From the NCBI RefSeq assembly GCF_030272615.1, contig NC_081414.1, positions 763,163,648-763,227,647 on the forward strand: a DNA stretch of 64,000 bases, read 5' to 3'. The notes beneath the pieces are model-generated. The model ran no database searches, had not been told where the DNA came from, and saw only the letters and a list, made by a program, of their open reading frames with translations. Both the position numbers and the translations under genes were made by a program. This DNA is from Cryptomeria japonica. Taxonomy: Eukaryota > Streptophyta > Pinopsida > Cupressales > Cupressaceae. Positions 35,378 to 47,742 of this stretch are shown in pieces. Each line of letters begins with the position of its first letter. Within the stretch, counting starts at the first letter, position 1.

Positions 35378-36590
35378 CCTTTTATTTCCCTTTTGACATT
35401 GTTTATTATACATAATGCATCTCCTCATCAAGGAAGTGGAAGTGAAACTTGCTAGGGACCTTAAATTAGGGTAGGTGCTGAAAGAATGACATCCTGAGAG
35501 GTGGTATGTTAAGGCCCAAGTCCATTGGCTCAATAGAGAAAGGAAGACAAAGAGATTAAGGAGCTCTAAAAAATGATAACCTACATTAGCTCTAACCTTA
35601 AATACTTTTTTTCACACAAGCCATTAATATATTTTCTTTATGATCTCTCACAATAAAATAGAACAACACTACTAGTATCTAAGAAGATAATAAGTCACAC
35701 ATTTCTAATCTGTATCTAATGGTATTATGCTATATGTTATAATGATGTTATGTGTATTTGAATTCATAAAATGAGGGTACAAGGTCTATTAATAAAACCT
35801 ATAGATTTGATTGTCACTTTGTATGATAAGGTCTTCAATGTTGGGATTAGATGTTGTGCACCTTGCATAATGTTTATAAATTTTAATTGATTATTCCGTG
35901 TGTGGCGCATTTAAGACAACCTCATGGATGTGCATTACTAGGCGTTAACATTCTTGAGACCACTTTATATGTTGTACGCACCATCAAGAAATATATTCAA
36001 TATGTGTGCAACCAATTGTTTTTAAAGACTCTTTTATTTTTTTGTCAATCATCACTATTGTAAAATGGAGTACTCTACTACTAGTAGGATGTTATTGAAT
36101 ATTCTTGCAACAAGTAGGATGTTCAAAATGCTGAAAGTAGAGGAAAAGCCATCATTGAACACTTCTTGCTTAGTTTTAAGATGGAATGATACTACAAGTT
36201 TTCTTCCTTGGATCAAAAAAATTAGATTAGAGTTGGTTAACTCATGCATTATGAAACTAGAATCTTTGGAGCAATTTGGCTTTTATCCACCTTCAAGTTT
36301 GTTATTTGTTAGTTGTCTTGTTTTATTTTGTACTCGTAATCTATTTCATCTGTATGTACAAGAGTTTGGACCCTTTCAAAAAAAATTCTTACCTTATTAA
36401 ACATAGATATCCAATCTAAAATGGTACCATATAGAAAATTATATATACCCAACATATTTTATAAATAAATTCAGTTATTGGAAAATAAAATAACAAAACC
36501 TAATCCAACAAAATAAATAAGAACAATTTTCAACTTATAGAATGTAAAAAGTCTCTTGATCTCTTCTATAGAATCTATATATTCATACAT
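35378..36590. other. AT-rich DNA unique to the right copy
   Basis: No domain recognised. One 111-codon open frame (36065-36400) gives no recognisable protein and is probably chance. Whether this stretch was inserted here or deleted from the left copy cannot be told from the window. Confidence 0.4.
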
Positions 36591-37340
36591 CAGTTTTAAA
36601 GGCACACAACTACTTTTATAAGGGTAGAAGAATATGTCTATTATCATTAATTCATATTTTTACAAATGAGATTAGATTATATATTTTATAAAATTTAAAA
36701 TATATACTTTTTAGGTGTAGATAAATTTATTAATAAATAGATTACTAAATTTAAATATTCTTCCCATTTCTAATTTGAAGTTATGACTTCTTACTAGTGC
36801 ACAGGTTCTTCATCTTTAGCAATTTTAAAATGAATAGAAATACACCGCACATGAATTACTTATGATTTAACCTGAAAGTGAAAATTTTAATTACACATCA
36901 TAGATAGGACCTTTTGTCAAAAGGTTGTGCTTCATATATCATAGCAAAAACAGCTTCATATCTATTTGCTCAATTAAAATAAAATATGATATCAAATTTA
37001 TATAAGATATGTCACAATTTAATGTATGAAATATCTTTTTGAATATACATACACACATACATGCATACATATATTGATACAAAATGTTGTAGATTTTAGA
37101 ACTCTACTGATTAGAAGATAATATAATTTATCTTATAAATTTGAATCAGAATAAAATGAAAATAGGTTAAACGATCTTAATATAAAAATATTTCAAATTC
37201 AAATGAAAATAAGAAATAGTAAACTTTTCCAAATTGATTAAATTTACTTTCATAATTTTTCCATAGAATAGGAGCCTTAATATACAATTTAAAATATTTT
37301 AAATAGAACAATCTATCAGAAACAATCCAAAAACTCTCTT
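36591..37340. other. AT-rich flank downstream of the F-box gene
   Basis: Matches 2625-3180 of the left copy with indels. No genes. It would include the 3' untranslated region of the F-box gene, but no clear polyadenylation signal can be assigned. Confidence 0.5.
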
Positions 37341-37353
37341 GCTCAAATGAAAT

Positions 37354-38451
37354 TTATATCTTCATGCCTGGCTTAGGTTGAAAGCTAAAAGCTGCGTGAT
37401 ACTGAAAAAATCTGAGAGACGGAGGAAACCTGATCCGACTCCAGCTTCTCTCAGGTAAACTATAGACGAATAGCTCTGTATTACTCTGCCCACTTGCGAA
37501 ACAGAGAAAATTCCCGACCCCAACAAACTGGTCCTCCACACCGTGCAGCTCCAATGTACCTGAATAACTAAGATTTATAAATCGACGACACATATTAGAA
37601 GGCATTCTTGTTAGTTCCTTCCAGCTCCATATCGACTTCTCCTCCTCCCAAAACAATTCCCATACAATCGCCTGAAAGTTCACTATGCTTGAGTCTGGGC
37701 CGAACTCTGTATATCTTACCACAAACAGGATCGTCGACCCACAAACAACTACTCCATCGATCCATGAGTTCATCATATCCCCAAAAAATGATAGATTCAC
37801 CTCTGGAAAAGACACTAATTTCGGTTGTTTAGATTCCATGTTCCAAATCACAATTTCCATCTCGCCTGAAGCACAGATGAGAAGATCCTTGGCACAACGA
37901 ATAGTGACAACAGGAAAGTCCTTTACGGGAAGAGACAATTCATCTTCAATCTGCCATGACATTTCAAAGAAATGGTAGATTTGTATGCAACTGGGGTTTT
38001 CTTCTCTTGGCAGACCCACAATTTTGTAGGATTTTCCGTTGTCCATTATTTCCATTACAGTTAACTTCTCTGCTATATCTGCGGGAATATCTCTGTACAC
38101 GCCTGTAAGTGGATTATAGATCATATACATTTTCTGAGGCTGTGTGATTTCGATTAGGAGTAGGCCTCCACCTGACTTACTACAAAATCGTGAATAGCCT
38201 TGTGAGAGAGTTTCAGTTGTTAGGCTTGGCAAGAAACAAAGCGAAATAGTCTTCCACGATTGTGTGAGAAAAAAGTACGTCACGACATGTGTTTCATTGC
38301 AAAGGAGAAGCCATGGATCCCTCTCCGGCAACAGAGACAGAAATCTGCTAGAGGTTAAGAGCGCATTCCATTCTTTACAAACAATGCGAAATCAAGAACT
38401 GAACTCCACCAGTAGAGTCGAAAACATCCTTTCAATTATATGATCAGGCAT
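37354..38451 (-). pseudogene. F-box protein gene with one premature stop
   Basis: A frame of about 365 codons is broken by a single TGA. From an ATG at 38451 it reads MPDHIIERMFSTL, then after the TGA (38394-38392) FRIVCKEWNALLTSSRFLSL. Together these match an N-terminal F-box, the helix set that binds SKP1 in SCF ubiquitin ligases. The C-terminal ~320 residues run unbroken to a stop at 37354. They show beta-propeller-like, kelch/F-box-associated features: YNPLTGVYRDIP, WELFWEEEKSIWSWKELTRMP, FVYSLPERSWSRI. The TGA stands where Arg is usual, so a CGA-to-TGA change is likely. After the TGA the next in-frame ATG is only at 38130. No introns are evident. Most likely a young pseudogene; readthrough or a truncated product without F-box is possible. 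Confidence 0.8.
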
Positions 38452-38790
38452 TCAGACCAAACCGATTCTTCATCACTCCTCCCATTGCCTTGCAATACCC
38501 TTTCCCTTCTCTTTCATTGTATTCAACAATGAATATTCAGATCTTTCCAGACCTGCACTTACATTCTCAATAACGCCCATGCAATCATTATCGATTCTAA
38601 TTTCCATAGATGGTATATGTGATCCCTAAGATGGAGAGCCTAAAAAGAACAAATAAATCTAGTCCATTCGTCTATCTTCGTCTATCTTGCCCTAAATATA
38701 TACATTCTCTATCGTGCCCTAATCCTACAAAACATATGTATTTCGTGGCAAACTCTCTCCTATCTTCTCTTTTCTTGCTTGTATATGTAT
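38452..38790. other. Upstream region of the F-box gene
   Basis: About 340 bp between the F-box start and an LTR-like sequence. An in-frame TGA directly precedes the ATG at 38451. No convincing TATA box could be assigned. Confidence 0.4.
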
Positions 38791-40080
38791 TGTAGTCACA
38801 TAAATCTGTCTATTTTAATTAAATGAATATTTATTATTTTTATTTGATTAAAAATCACTAGCCAAACACTTAATTAAACTAACATTTAATTAAATCATCC
38901 TCAAATCATTCTCCTATTAATTAAATAAATTATTGAATTTATTTTAATTAATTCATTAAACAAATTTACAATTAAACCAAATTCACAATTAATTAAATGA
39001 ATAAACCCTTTCTTCTTTAAAATAAATAAATTGAAATATTTATTTAAATCATTAAATTCCCCCCACTTGCATTCTCCTACAAATGCAAGTTGCAACCACA
39101 AGTTGAAATAAATTAATTTTATTTTAATTAAAATCCTATTTTCCCTTACCCATCAAATCCACTTACACTCCTAAATCCCCTTCTAGATCCTTCTAATCAC
39201 TTTCTAACCATTCCTAATTAGCCTAATCCATCCCCTAATTATTGTCACATCACTTATGGCTCTTACATGACCATTAATGGTTAGCTCAACTCATCCACAT
39301 GGTTAAAGACTTTACTTGTAAACTCAACCCTCATTTAACCCATGTGTTTTCTCAAGCATTTATTGCTTTGACCATGGTTATCCTCACTAACTCTTGCACA
39401 AGAGTTTATCCATTGGATAAAGACATTATTTATTGAATAATAGCTTTATTCTTTCAACTCAACATTAACCTTACCTCCCAAGTTAACCCTCCATTTAATG
39501 CTTATTCCCTCTCCTCTCAACCCATCTCTTGTTAACATTTGTCATCCTGGGATTGGATTGAAATTCCTGACATGGATCTTAAACCCTTCAATCCTAACCC
39601 TTGTTGAGATTACTCAATCTCAACCCTCCATTGCTCCATTTTACCTATAAATATAGCTCATTTCTTCATACTCCAAATCCTAAGAACTTGTATGCATTTA
39701 AATTATAGCAAATTTTAGAGAGCATTTTAGCATAATCACTCATATTGTCATTTTGGACTAAAATTAATATTAGTTCATTTCATAATATCTCATAGTTAGT
39801 TTTGTTTTACACTTGCATAGCATAGTTTAAAGCATTTCAATATTGAATCTCCATAAGACATCCATAGTGTAAAAAACTGCTGAGAGCTACACTTATTTGG
39901 AAACTTGGAGAGGAGAGGAACAAGAGAGGAGGAGCTACAAACATGGTGGAAATAATTTAGATCTATGCCTTGACGCATTTTTTTTTTGTCAAATGTTCTA
40001 TTTTGCTTTTAGTGTCTCTTTTGACAACTAACATTTGTTTCTTGTGTGTTGCCATACTACATATTTTCTAAATCCCTTTT
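38791..40080 (+). mobile_element. LTR-like sequence, probably solo or truncated
   Basis: Starts TGTAGTCACATAAATC in a style close to the solo LTR at 10433 (TGTAGACACC), with the same TTTAATTAATTAAAT-rich 5' part. A TATA box (CTATAAATATAG, 39645-39656) lies in a promoter-like context about 850 bp in. The right end is unclear. A TTTTTACA at about 40076-40083 is a candidate, but no matching target duplication was found. It is divergent to the F-box gene. Confidence 0.5.
39645..39656 (+). promoter_or_regulatory. TATA box of LTR promoter
   Basis: CTATAAATATAG followed by GCTCA and a pyrimidine-rich stretch, the layout of an LTR U3/R junction. Activity is not shown. Confidence 0.5.
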
Positions 40081-40737
40081 TACAGAGCGATCTTGGGTTG
40101 GGGAGATGATTTATTAGTTGAGCATTTTAATAGTTGTGATAATTTTTATTTACTTACAATATTAATATTTTTAATTTATTGTATTAATATTATGAGTTTA
40201 TTATTATTGTTGATCAAAGTAATAAAACATTATTTATTCACAATTACAATTTCTTTTTTTCAAACATTTCAATTTTTCTTAAATAAACATATGATTGAGA
40301 TCTAAAAGCCTAATTATAAATAGGAGCATTAGGAATCATACATCTCTAATAAATTGGAAGATATTTTAAATAACCATTCATGACTTTAGACATGAAATTA
40401 AAATGTTAAATAAATACATGTTAAATATATGTATGTAAAATAGCTACATATATCATTTCGAAAGTGCATATTCTACCTAAAAGTTTTTCTTTTACAAAGA
40501 CAAGTTTAATAATGAAAGTTTCAAAGTAAAAGGTTATAATTAATAAAATTAATTATATACTAAATAAAAATTAAATTATTAACCAAACATATCTAGAAGA
40601 ATTATTTTAAATATATTTAGCATGTAAGAGGTGTTTTTAAGTAAAAAATAAATTATTAAGTAATTTAAAATTTAAAAACTCAATAAAATATTTTATAAAA
40701 AATATATTAATTATTTTATTTAATTAAAAAATAAAGG
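40081..40737. other. AT-rich DNA, nothing recognised
   Basis: Only chance frames of low complexity. No repeat boundaries were found. Confidence 0.5.
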
Positions 40738-42207
40738 TGATATTGGTGTAAAGTGGTGCACAACCATAAGTGAGGGTGGTAATATAGGGCGAGAGGGTCC
40801 TACCAATATGAGGAAAACATCAAGTGGGCATGTAAACATTGATAGATTGGGAAACAATACAATAAATCCCCCATTTGTCACTAGTGTGAATGTTGTCCCA
40901 CCTGTAACATGGAGAGGAAGCCATGATTACAACCAGGAACCAAATATTTGCAGTGGAATGGGGAGTAGAGGTATAGAAAGACATGCAACATGAGAGAACC
41001 AAAAAGAGCAAAAATAATAAATGTATGAATAAAATGTATTCAATTTTTTCTTGAAGATCATTGAGCCATGGGTAGAATGATTCAAGGAAGGAGAATTACT
41101 AGTCAAATGGTGTGGGACAAGGAAATTTAGGCAATCGCATTACAAATTATTGGGCAAAAAAATTTAAGGGTAAGTACAACACCTCTCCTTAATAATTTCT
41201 TCACGATCAAATGCATATATGAATATCTTAGAAATAAAATCTTATATGATATTCCTTTGTTTTTCAAAGGTAATAACCTTTTTTTATGAAATGGACCCCC
41301 AACTTTGATCCACTGAAATATAGGATAAAGAAAATCCCTACTTGGATCAATATTACTTGTCTTCTAAAGGAATTTCGGAATACATAACTACTAATTAGGA
41401 TAGGTGATGTCCTAGGAGGGTTTGTAAGGGTGGAAGAAGATTTTCTACATGAATTTTTTTCAACAAACACACATACACACACATTTTGGTAAAAATAGAT
41501 ATGGATACAAATTGGTGGTATAAGGTGGAAATTTTAATTTCCTATGGGAGATGGGTCTGAAAGGTGAGTAGGGAAAAGAGAAAAAACCTTGGGTGATATC
41601 TTTTGATATATAGGATGGGAGTAGAAGGCTCAGGTCAAGGGCTGCAGGTCAAGCAAAGTGAGGTTGAAGTTGTCCCCCAACAGGAATGAAAAGAAGGCAA
41701 TGAAAATAGTATACAACAACTTTTGGCCCAAAAAGGTGGATGAAGAGCTTATTACACACAAAGGAATATGTCTGCAACAAGGGAAGAATCAAAGGGTTGC
41801 AATCAGAAGTGAAATATAAGTTATTCACAAACAAAATATGTTGCACCAAAAAGAGCTCGACTCAGGCGAAATCTCCTAATAGACCAATAAAAGATAGTAA
41901 GAAGGAAGTAAGGTGGAAATCCTAGAAGGAAATAAATGAAATACCTAAGGAAAGTGTAGAGTTAGATAAGATAAAACCTAACCCATAAGAGTCCACATAT
42001 CCAATAAAGGAGAGTGGTAAAAAGGATGTCCAAAAAGGAGACCTCCAAGAGGGAGATCTATTGAAGATAGAAATAATATGCAATATTATCGAGATCATGA
42101 GAGGACAAGTAAAGTATAGTTTGATTTAAATAATGGGGTAGATAGAGGACCAGTTTCTAATAAATAGGAAGTTCTACAGGAATTGTTAAAAGGTGAAATT
42201 AAAAAAA
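40738..42207 (+). pseudogene. LINE ORF1-like relic (DUF4283-like)
   Basis: Broken frames at about 41130-41450 read KNLRVSTTPLLNNFF, then FMKWTPNFDPLKY, IPTWINITCLLKEF and IGDVLGGFVRVEEDF. This is the pattern (W.P.FDP, P.W, IG..LG.F) of the DUF4283 region in plant LINE ORF1. A preceding Gly/Asn/Arg-rich frame (40808-40993) and a following Lys-rich stretch could be its N- and C-terminal parts. No ORF2 follows. At 42208 LTR-like sequence begins. It differs from family B. Confidence 0.5.
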
Positions 42208-43020
42208 TGTAGTATCCTAAAATTGCCCCCCTTGCAATTTTGAATGCATTTGGGGCCCTTGCCTTAGTGTCCTCATCCTCACACTTGATCTTGACCTGTT
42301 TGTGCCTCTCTCATGCAATAAAATTCATATTTTTGCTTTTTGCCTTGCTGGGACCCCTTGCCTTTGCCCAATTTGGGGTAGGACTAGGGCGTGGTGCCTT
42401 GTTACTCACTGGGACCAGGGTGCCACACCTTGGTCGTCCCTAATTGGGGCCCAATTTGAACCCTATGCCCCATCTCAAATTTGAGCGAGAAACTTTTCTT
42501 CATGTTGGCCTATGTTGAAAAATTAATATGTTTGATAAGAAACAAGATCATAAGGAGGTCTTGCCCTCTCATTTGGTATAAGGGTGATATAGCAACAATA
42601 GGAGGATAAGGAAAGGAGACTATATTCAAGCAATCAAGCAATCAACAATTGAAGCATTGATCGTCAAGCATCTGTAGAGGTTTTCAAGGCAGCATATTAT
42701 TCATCTATCCATTGTCAAGAAATATTACATCATTCATTTGCAAGAATGTGCTTGTTAGTTTGTCATGTTCATGCCATTTCATACAACATGTGTGATTACA
42801 TTCAAGAAGCAAAGCATCATCATCATTCATTGCAAATCTGGAGTATACATTTCCATTATTTATTTCAAGCATTTTCAATATTTCATTCAAGGTTAATTCC
42901 AAACTGGGGTTTGACCAAAGGCAAGTCCCTATTCCCAACCTTTTCCCCTTTCTTTCTATGTACAAGAAACAGGTGCGCAATTGTACTTATAGAATTAAGC
43001 TTTATTTGCAGAGACTAAAA
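42208..43020 (+). mobile_element. LTR-like sequence start of a Gypsy-type relic
   Basis: Begins TGTAGTATCCTAAAATTG, similar in style to the LTR starts at 10433 and 38791, with a GC-richer U3-like part. No clear CA end, PBS or second LTR was found. The Gypsy-like coding relic at 44.46-45.75 kb lies downstream in the same orientation and may belong to it. Confidence 0.35.
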
Positions 43021-43480
43021 ACCCCTTTTTGATGCGCGAAAAATTTGGGGGATCAAGACATAGTGCTAGGGTCCCTACTTTTTTGGGGCATTTTAATAGG
43101 AAGGATCTGAAACAACTCATATTTCTCATATCTAGTTGTACAACTAAATCCAACTTCTGTAGCTCAATATTTTCTCAAATTTGTCTTCAATTTCAACACT
43201 TTACCCTAAACCAACATTTCAAATTACAAAAGAGGGAAAAACACATCATAATCAATCAATCCACTTAGTATTCAATCCTTATATTATTTGTTAGTCTATG
43301 ATTGAATCTAGTGGATTCATCCCCTCTTTTAAATGTAAAGGAAATCTCTCCCTGAAGTGAAAATTGATTTAGTAATTTCTCCTTCTATGTTGCAAATTGC
43401 CAAATCAAAATTTCCCCTTTATATTTTAGTGAACCCGACTCCTTAGACAATTAATTCTGATTTTTGTTTTAGATCTAAGT
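43021..43480. other. Leader-like sequence, nothing recognised
   Basis: No coding similarity. It may be the untranslated leader of the Gypsy-type relic. Confidence 0.3.
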
Positions 43481-44260
43481 GTATGCAATTAAAAATTCAA
43501 TTTTTCATTTACAAGTTTGATTTCTTTGCAAATTGTAAAAAAATAGAGGTTAATTTCATTAAATCCCTAATTTTTAATTTCAAAATTGATCTTGTGAATT
43601 GTTTAGTTTGGGTTAATTATTTCAGATCCAAGCACTTTTTCAATTTGAAAATTCAAAATTTCTTTTGCAAGTAAAATTTCACAATTAAATTTTAAAATTA
43701 AGTGTTTAATTTCGAAAACTCTAATTAATTTTTTTTTTTTAAATTGACCTTTTGGGTTGTCTAAATTTTCAATTTAAAATTACAATCTTGGATCCAAATT
43801 CAAATTTAAATTTTAAAATGAAGTGGTTAATTAAAAAGACCCTAATTTTTAAATTTAAATTAATCCTGTTCATTTCACAATTTTTCAAATTCCAAATTTC
43901 AACCTTAGATCTAATTTTTAATTTTGAAATTAAGAAGTTCTTTTTACAAGGTCCGATTTTAAATTTATTTTTCTTCTGAATAACTTTAAATTGAAAATTT
44001 AAAATTAAGAGGTTATTTTCAAAGCCCAAATTAAAAATGTAAATTTTCTACGAGGTTGCATAATTTTTCAACAATTGAATAATCATTTTTTAAAAATTTT
44101 GAATTATTCAACTTCCAATTTCTAAATCTCAATTTTTAAATTCTCATTTCATTTCACATTTTTCAAAATCAAAATCTTAAAAAATGAAAAAATCAAATTT
44201 GTGTATCTCATCAATTTACATAAATTAAGTGGTTTATTTATAAAATCCTAATATATTTCA
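43481..44260. repeat. AT-rich periodic repeat, roughly 100-bp spacing
   Basis: A phrase like AAATTAAGTGGTTAATTT, followed by AAACCCTAATTTTTAAATTT, recurs at about 43550, 43700, 43815, 43930 and 44005 with heavy divergence. The apparent open frames in the block are low-complexity artefacts of this composition. Confidence 0.5.
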
Positions 44261-44457
44261 ATTAATTTTCTTGGACATAAATTTATGTATTCATCATCGC
44301 AATTAATGGATTTGATCTATTTTCTATTTCACATATCATTACATTTCTTTTTACTAACATTTATTATAATCATGTGTTGGATAATGGCTTCTTCCACTTC
44401 ATCTTACTTCTTTTCATTCATAGCACTTGAACATATTGCATTTTTTGGATTTCCAAG

Positions 44458-45745
44458 TTGATTCCTTTTCATAAATTAGATGTCAAAGCTTTCATTTATC
44501 ATGTATGTTGTGTTATGGTGATGTTTTTGGGAAAACACATTTCATACATAGATCACCTAAAAGCTTTTGTATATCCTAATCCTAGAGATGACAATCATAA
44601 ACCTAATACTTGTACCTCTCCTAGGGTTTTAAATGTGAATGAAGAAAGAGCTAACACTCGTATCAATGTTCTTTGTAAAGGAGAGAAATAATTGAAGAGA
44701 AAAATGGCCCCATCTTCTTCTCATACACATACCCTTCCGCAAGGGGTTAAGATCAAAATATTGGTGTTTCGATCTTTCTAGATCCTCTTTATTCTCCTAG
44801 AGCCTATCTTAAACATCAAAGAATTTGTAGAGAAGATGATGTCAAGCATTTCATACATGATCTCTCTCCCCACATGGCATTAAGCAAAGATAAGGCCTTA
44901 GAAGATAAGTATCTTCCTTCCCAATCCAACAAAGAGGATATGAATGATGAAAGAAAAGAATAATCTCCTTCTCAAGATATTCCTTCTTCATCTACTAATA
45001 TTTTCATTCCCTCTAAACATCCTTACACTACAAACTTCAAAGAAATTTATTTTAATGTTCCCCCATATTCTGAATTGAAAGATTCTTATAGGAGTGGCTT
45101 TAGCATAATATCATTCAAACAAGGTTTTAGAGGACAAGGACTTGGAAAATTTGAAAAAGGATTCTAAATCCCTATAAAACCTCCTACACAAAATACCACA
45201 GAAGGCCTAGGAAAAAAAAAAAAATCATATGGATGACCTCCTTAGGATTAAATACTTCAAAGATCATTTAGAAAGACAAATTATGCGTCAAGAGGATAAA
45301 AGGGATCCTTCTTCAAAGATGCCTTTTTGTTCATTTCATCAAACTCATGATCATGATGCTAGTGATTGTATAGATTTCCAAGAAGGCATACAAAAATTAG
45401 TTGATAATAGAACTATTAAAATCATGGATGACAATCCTTCTTCTAATAACCTCTTTTCCTCAATCTCAAAATAATAAGCCTAAACTATTTAATGATCAAC
45501 AAGGAATCTTAGCAACTACAATCTTTTGGAAATTGAAGTATGACAAGAATGTTATTTTTCTTTTTGTGAAGTTTAGCAATAAACATAAAGAAGGAAATGA
45601 ATTTTTTCTTTTTCATCATGGTGGTTCTCATTCTCTTGGAAAGTATAAAGCATTTAAGGAATTTATTCAAGAACAATATGATCATGCTCGTATATGTGTT
45701 TCAATAGATCTTGCTCTCTTTCTAGGTAAAAAGGTAGTGCCTTAG
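44458..45745 (+). pseudogene. Ty3/Gypsy gag/protease-region relic
   Basis: Broken frames. One at about 45080-45215 resembles a G-patch (GFSIISFKQGFRGQGLGKFEKG, then TTEGLGKK). One at 45229-45474 holds a C-X2-H-X4-H-X4-C zinc-binding motif (45328-45369, PFCSFHQTHDHDASDC) followed by IQKLVDNRTIKI. In plant Gypsy elements this knuckle type with an I..L...G.I tail lies at the gag/protease boundary. No reverse transcriptase or integrase follows. The assignment rests on motif style only. Confidence 0.45.
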
Positions 45746-46042
45746 CACTCCTTTCACCCTCATGTTGCTCCTCACCCGATGACATAAGTAGTTAAATTAA
45801 TTGGGTGCTATTTATCATTAGAGGTGGTGATTTTTTAATTTCAAACATCTTGGACTAGCAATATGCTCCTATTTTATCTCTACTCAATCTTTTATCTTTT
45901 CACCATTTCCTTTTTTATGGGTTGTATTATTCATAAATTGGTGTTATTTATTTCATGGATTTAGCCTTCATGTGAGCACTTATTCATTCCTTTGTTAGGA
46001 TCTATTCCTTTCTTGAAATAGTAAATCTTTTATGAATGATCT
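45746..46042. other. Intergenic DNA, nothing recognised
   Basis: Short AT-rich spacer. The last five bases, GATCT (46038-46042), would be the left target duplication of the Copia element. The right partner cannot be checked because that end is truncated. Confidence 0.4.
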
Positions 46043-47717
46043 TGTTGGACACTATGGATCACTAAGAGGGGGGGGTGAATCAGTGATTTAAACTCTTCTC
46101 TTTCAAAGAGGAGATACCGGTAATATATATAAAACAAATTGAGTGTTAACCAATAGCTCAAATAGTGCAACCAAGGTGTGTGAAATAATTTTCTACAATA
46201 TTAATATACCACATGTACAAAAATCCAACACACAACACTAGATATATACAAGTAAAACCCAATGTGGGAAAAACCTCAGTGAGAGTAGCTGCTGGAGACT
46301 ACTGCTCCAATCCAGCCTCACAATGAAACTCTGATTATGAAATTTAGGGCACCAATCCCTGATTTATGAGAACCACCTCAAAGGAGCACCAACCCCTGCA
46401 CATTTTATAGGCTACTACCTAAAGGAGCTACAACCCCTGCACTAAGCTACAAATTAATGAAAGAAATATAAAACTCAAAAATAAAAGTGAAATCACTATT
46501 GCAAATGAAGTTTTTCAACCTTAGAATATTATGCTCTTCCGATTTCACCCTTACCGGTCTATATTCTCTTCACCTACTCTGCAAGTTGACTTTGATGATC
46601 ACCTTTCTCAATTCTCTCTCACAATGTCTTCCTCCACTTAACTCTCACTCAATCACTCTTAATCGGACACAGCTTTTGCCAGTATATCACCTCTATGTTC
46701 AATGCACTCTTCACCAATTGTTCCTTATACTAGTTTTCACTGCTTCACCTGTGAATAAATAATTTGCTTATAAATACTTTAAGTGCTTTTTCTCTTCAGC
46801 TCTCAGACAACAATATCACACTTGTCTTCTTACTGCAGCAACACGATGCTCTGTCTTGAGCTCTCCACTTTTACTATGGTTTCCTACCAAAACACACTTC
46901 AAATTTGGAACACTTAGGGTTTCCTTTTCCCAACACAATATACATTAAATATTTTCAAGTGAGTCATGTGTTGATCACCTGTGCTCCATGGATGCATCTA
47001 TACACTTTTTCATTACCCAACGCATGCCTGCTAAAGATAACAATATCTAACTAGATTTCATGCCTTGAAATTTGTCGACTCATAAAATGCTTTAGTTGTT
47101 TCCTTTTTGAGGTCTTCTTGAATCAGAGTTCCTTTGCATTGATCTAGGCGCCAACAACTCCCTGATCTTCCTTCATTATACTTTCTCTCTCGACCTACAT
47201 TGATCAGTTATAATCCCATGATTTGTGGCTATTTCATTTATATCGACTAAAAATTTCACCAATCGCATCGATGGTGGCTTTATCGACCCCTGCAAATTTT
47301 CCACTTCATCTCCATATGGTATCACAATGGTCAATCTCTTAGCTCACCAACACACAGTCGATTGATACTTGATCATTCAACAAACTCATATCGGTGAGTC
47401 CTTTTTCTGCCAACCGATAGTCCACACTACACCAGTAACACACCTTCACCTCCAGTGGTTTATGGTATCTTTAACATTCTGCCTCTTCATATAAGCATAC
47501 AACCAAACTTTAGACCGGTATAAGCTCCACAAGTTACCACTTAACATGCTTACCCCCACATGCATCTCATCACACACTAATGAAGTCACTACAAGTCTCA
47601 ACAACTACATGTCTTTCACCATACTGGTACATTATCCATCATCATCCCAGATGACATACCTCTACTGGTATCTTCCTTGCAATATCGGTTGACATCAATG
47701 ACAACTCAATGCCAACA
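46043..47717 (-). repeat. 3' LTR of the host Copia element
   Basis: 1675 bp. On the minus strand it starts TGTTGGCATTGAG and ends TAGTGTCCAACA. About 860 bp at its left side align with the 61732-62564 LTR. A degenerate purine tract (minus strand CCAAAGGGCGACAT) borders its start. Confidence 0.8.
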
Positions 47718-47742
47718 ATGTCGCCCTTTGGAATTGATGTCA

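Larger units (their letters stand above)
34185..37690. repeat. Right copy of the dispersed segmental duplication
   Basis: Corresponds to 1540-3414 in the same orientation and order. About 1.35 kb here (35.23-36.59 kb) has no counterpart on the left. The right copy leads into the longer version of the F-box gene. Confidence 0.8.

Noticed and set aside
36065-36400. 111-codon open frame as a gene
   Set aside because: No recognisable domain, AT-rich flanks, overlapping open frame on the other strand; probably chance.
38329-38331. Start of the F-box product at this position
   Set aside because: The codon is TTG, not ATG. The homology continues upstream into the F-box, so the frame there is a continuation and not a start.
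42240-43018. Several 60-90 codon frames in the LTR-like segment
   Set aside because: Overlapping frames on both strands without domain similarity; better explained as non-coding LTR.
43483-44029. Lys/Asn/Phe/Ile-rich frames on both strands
   Set aside because: Low-complexity AT-rich repeat; both strands show similar open frames.
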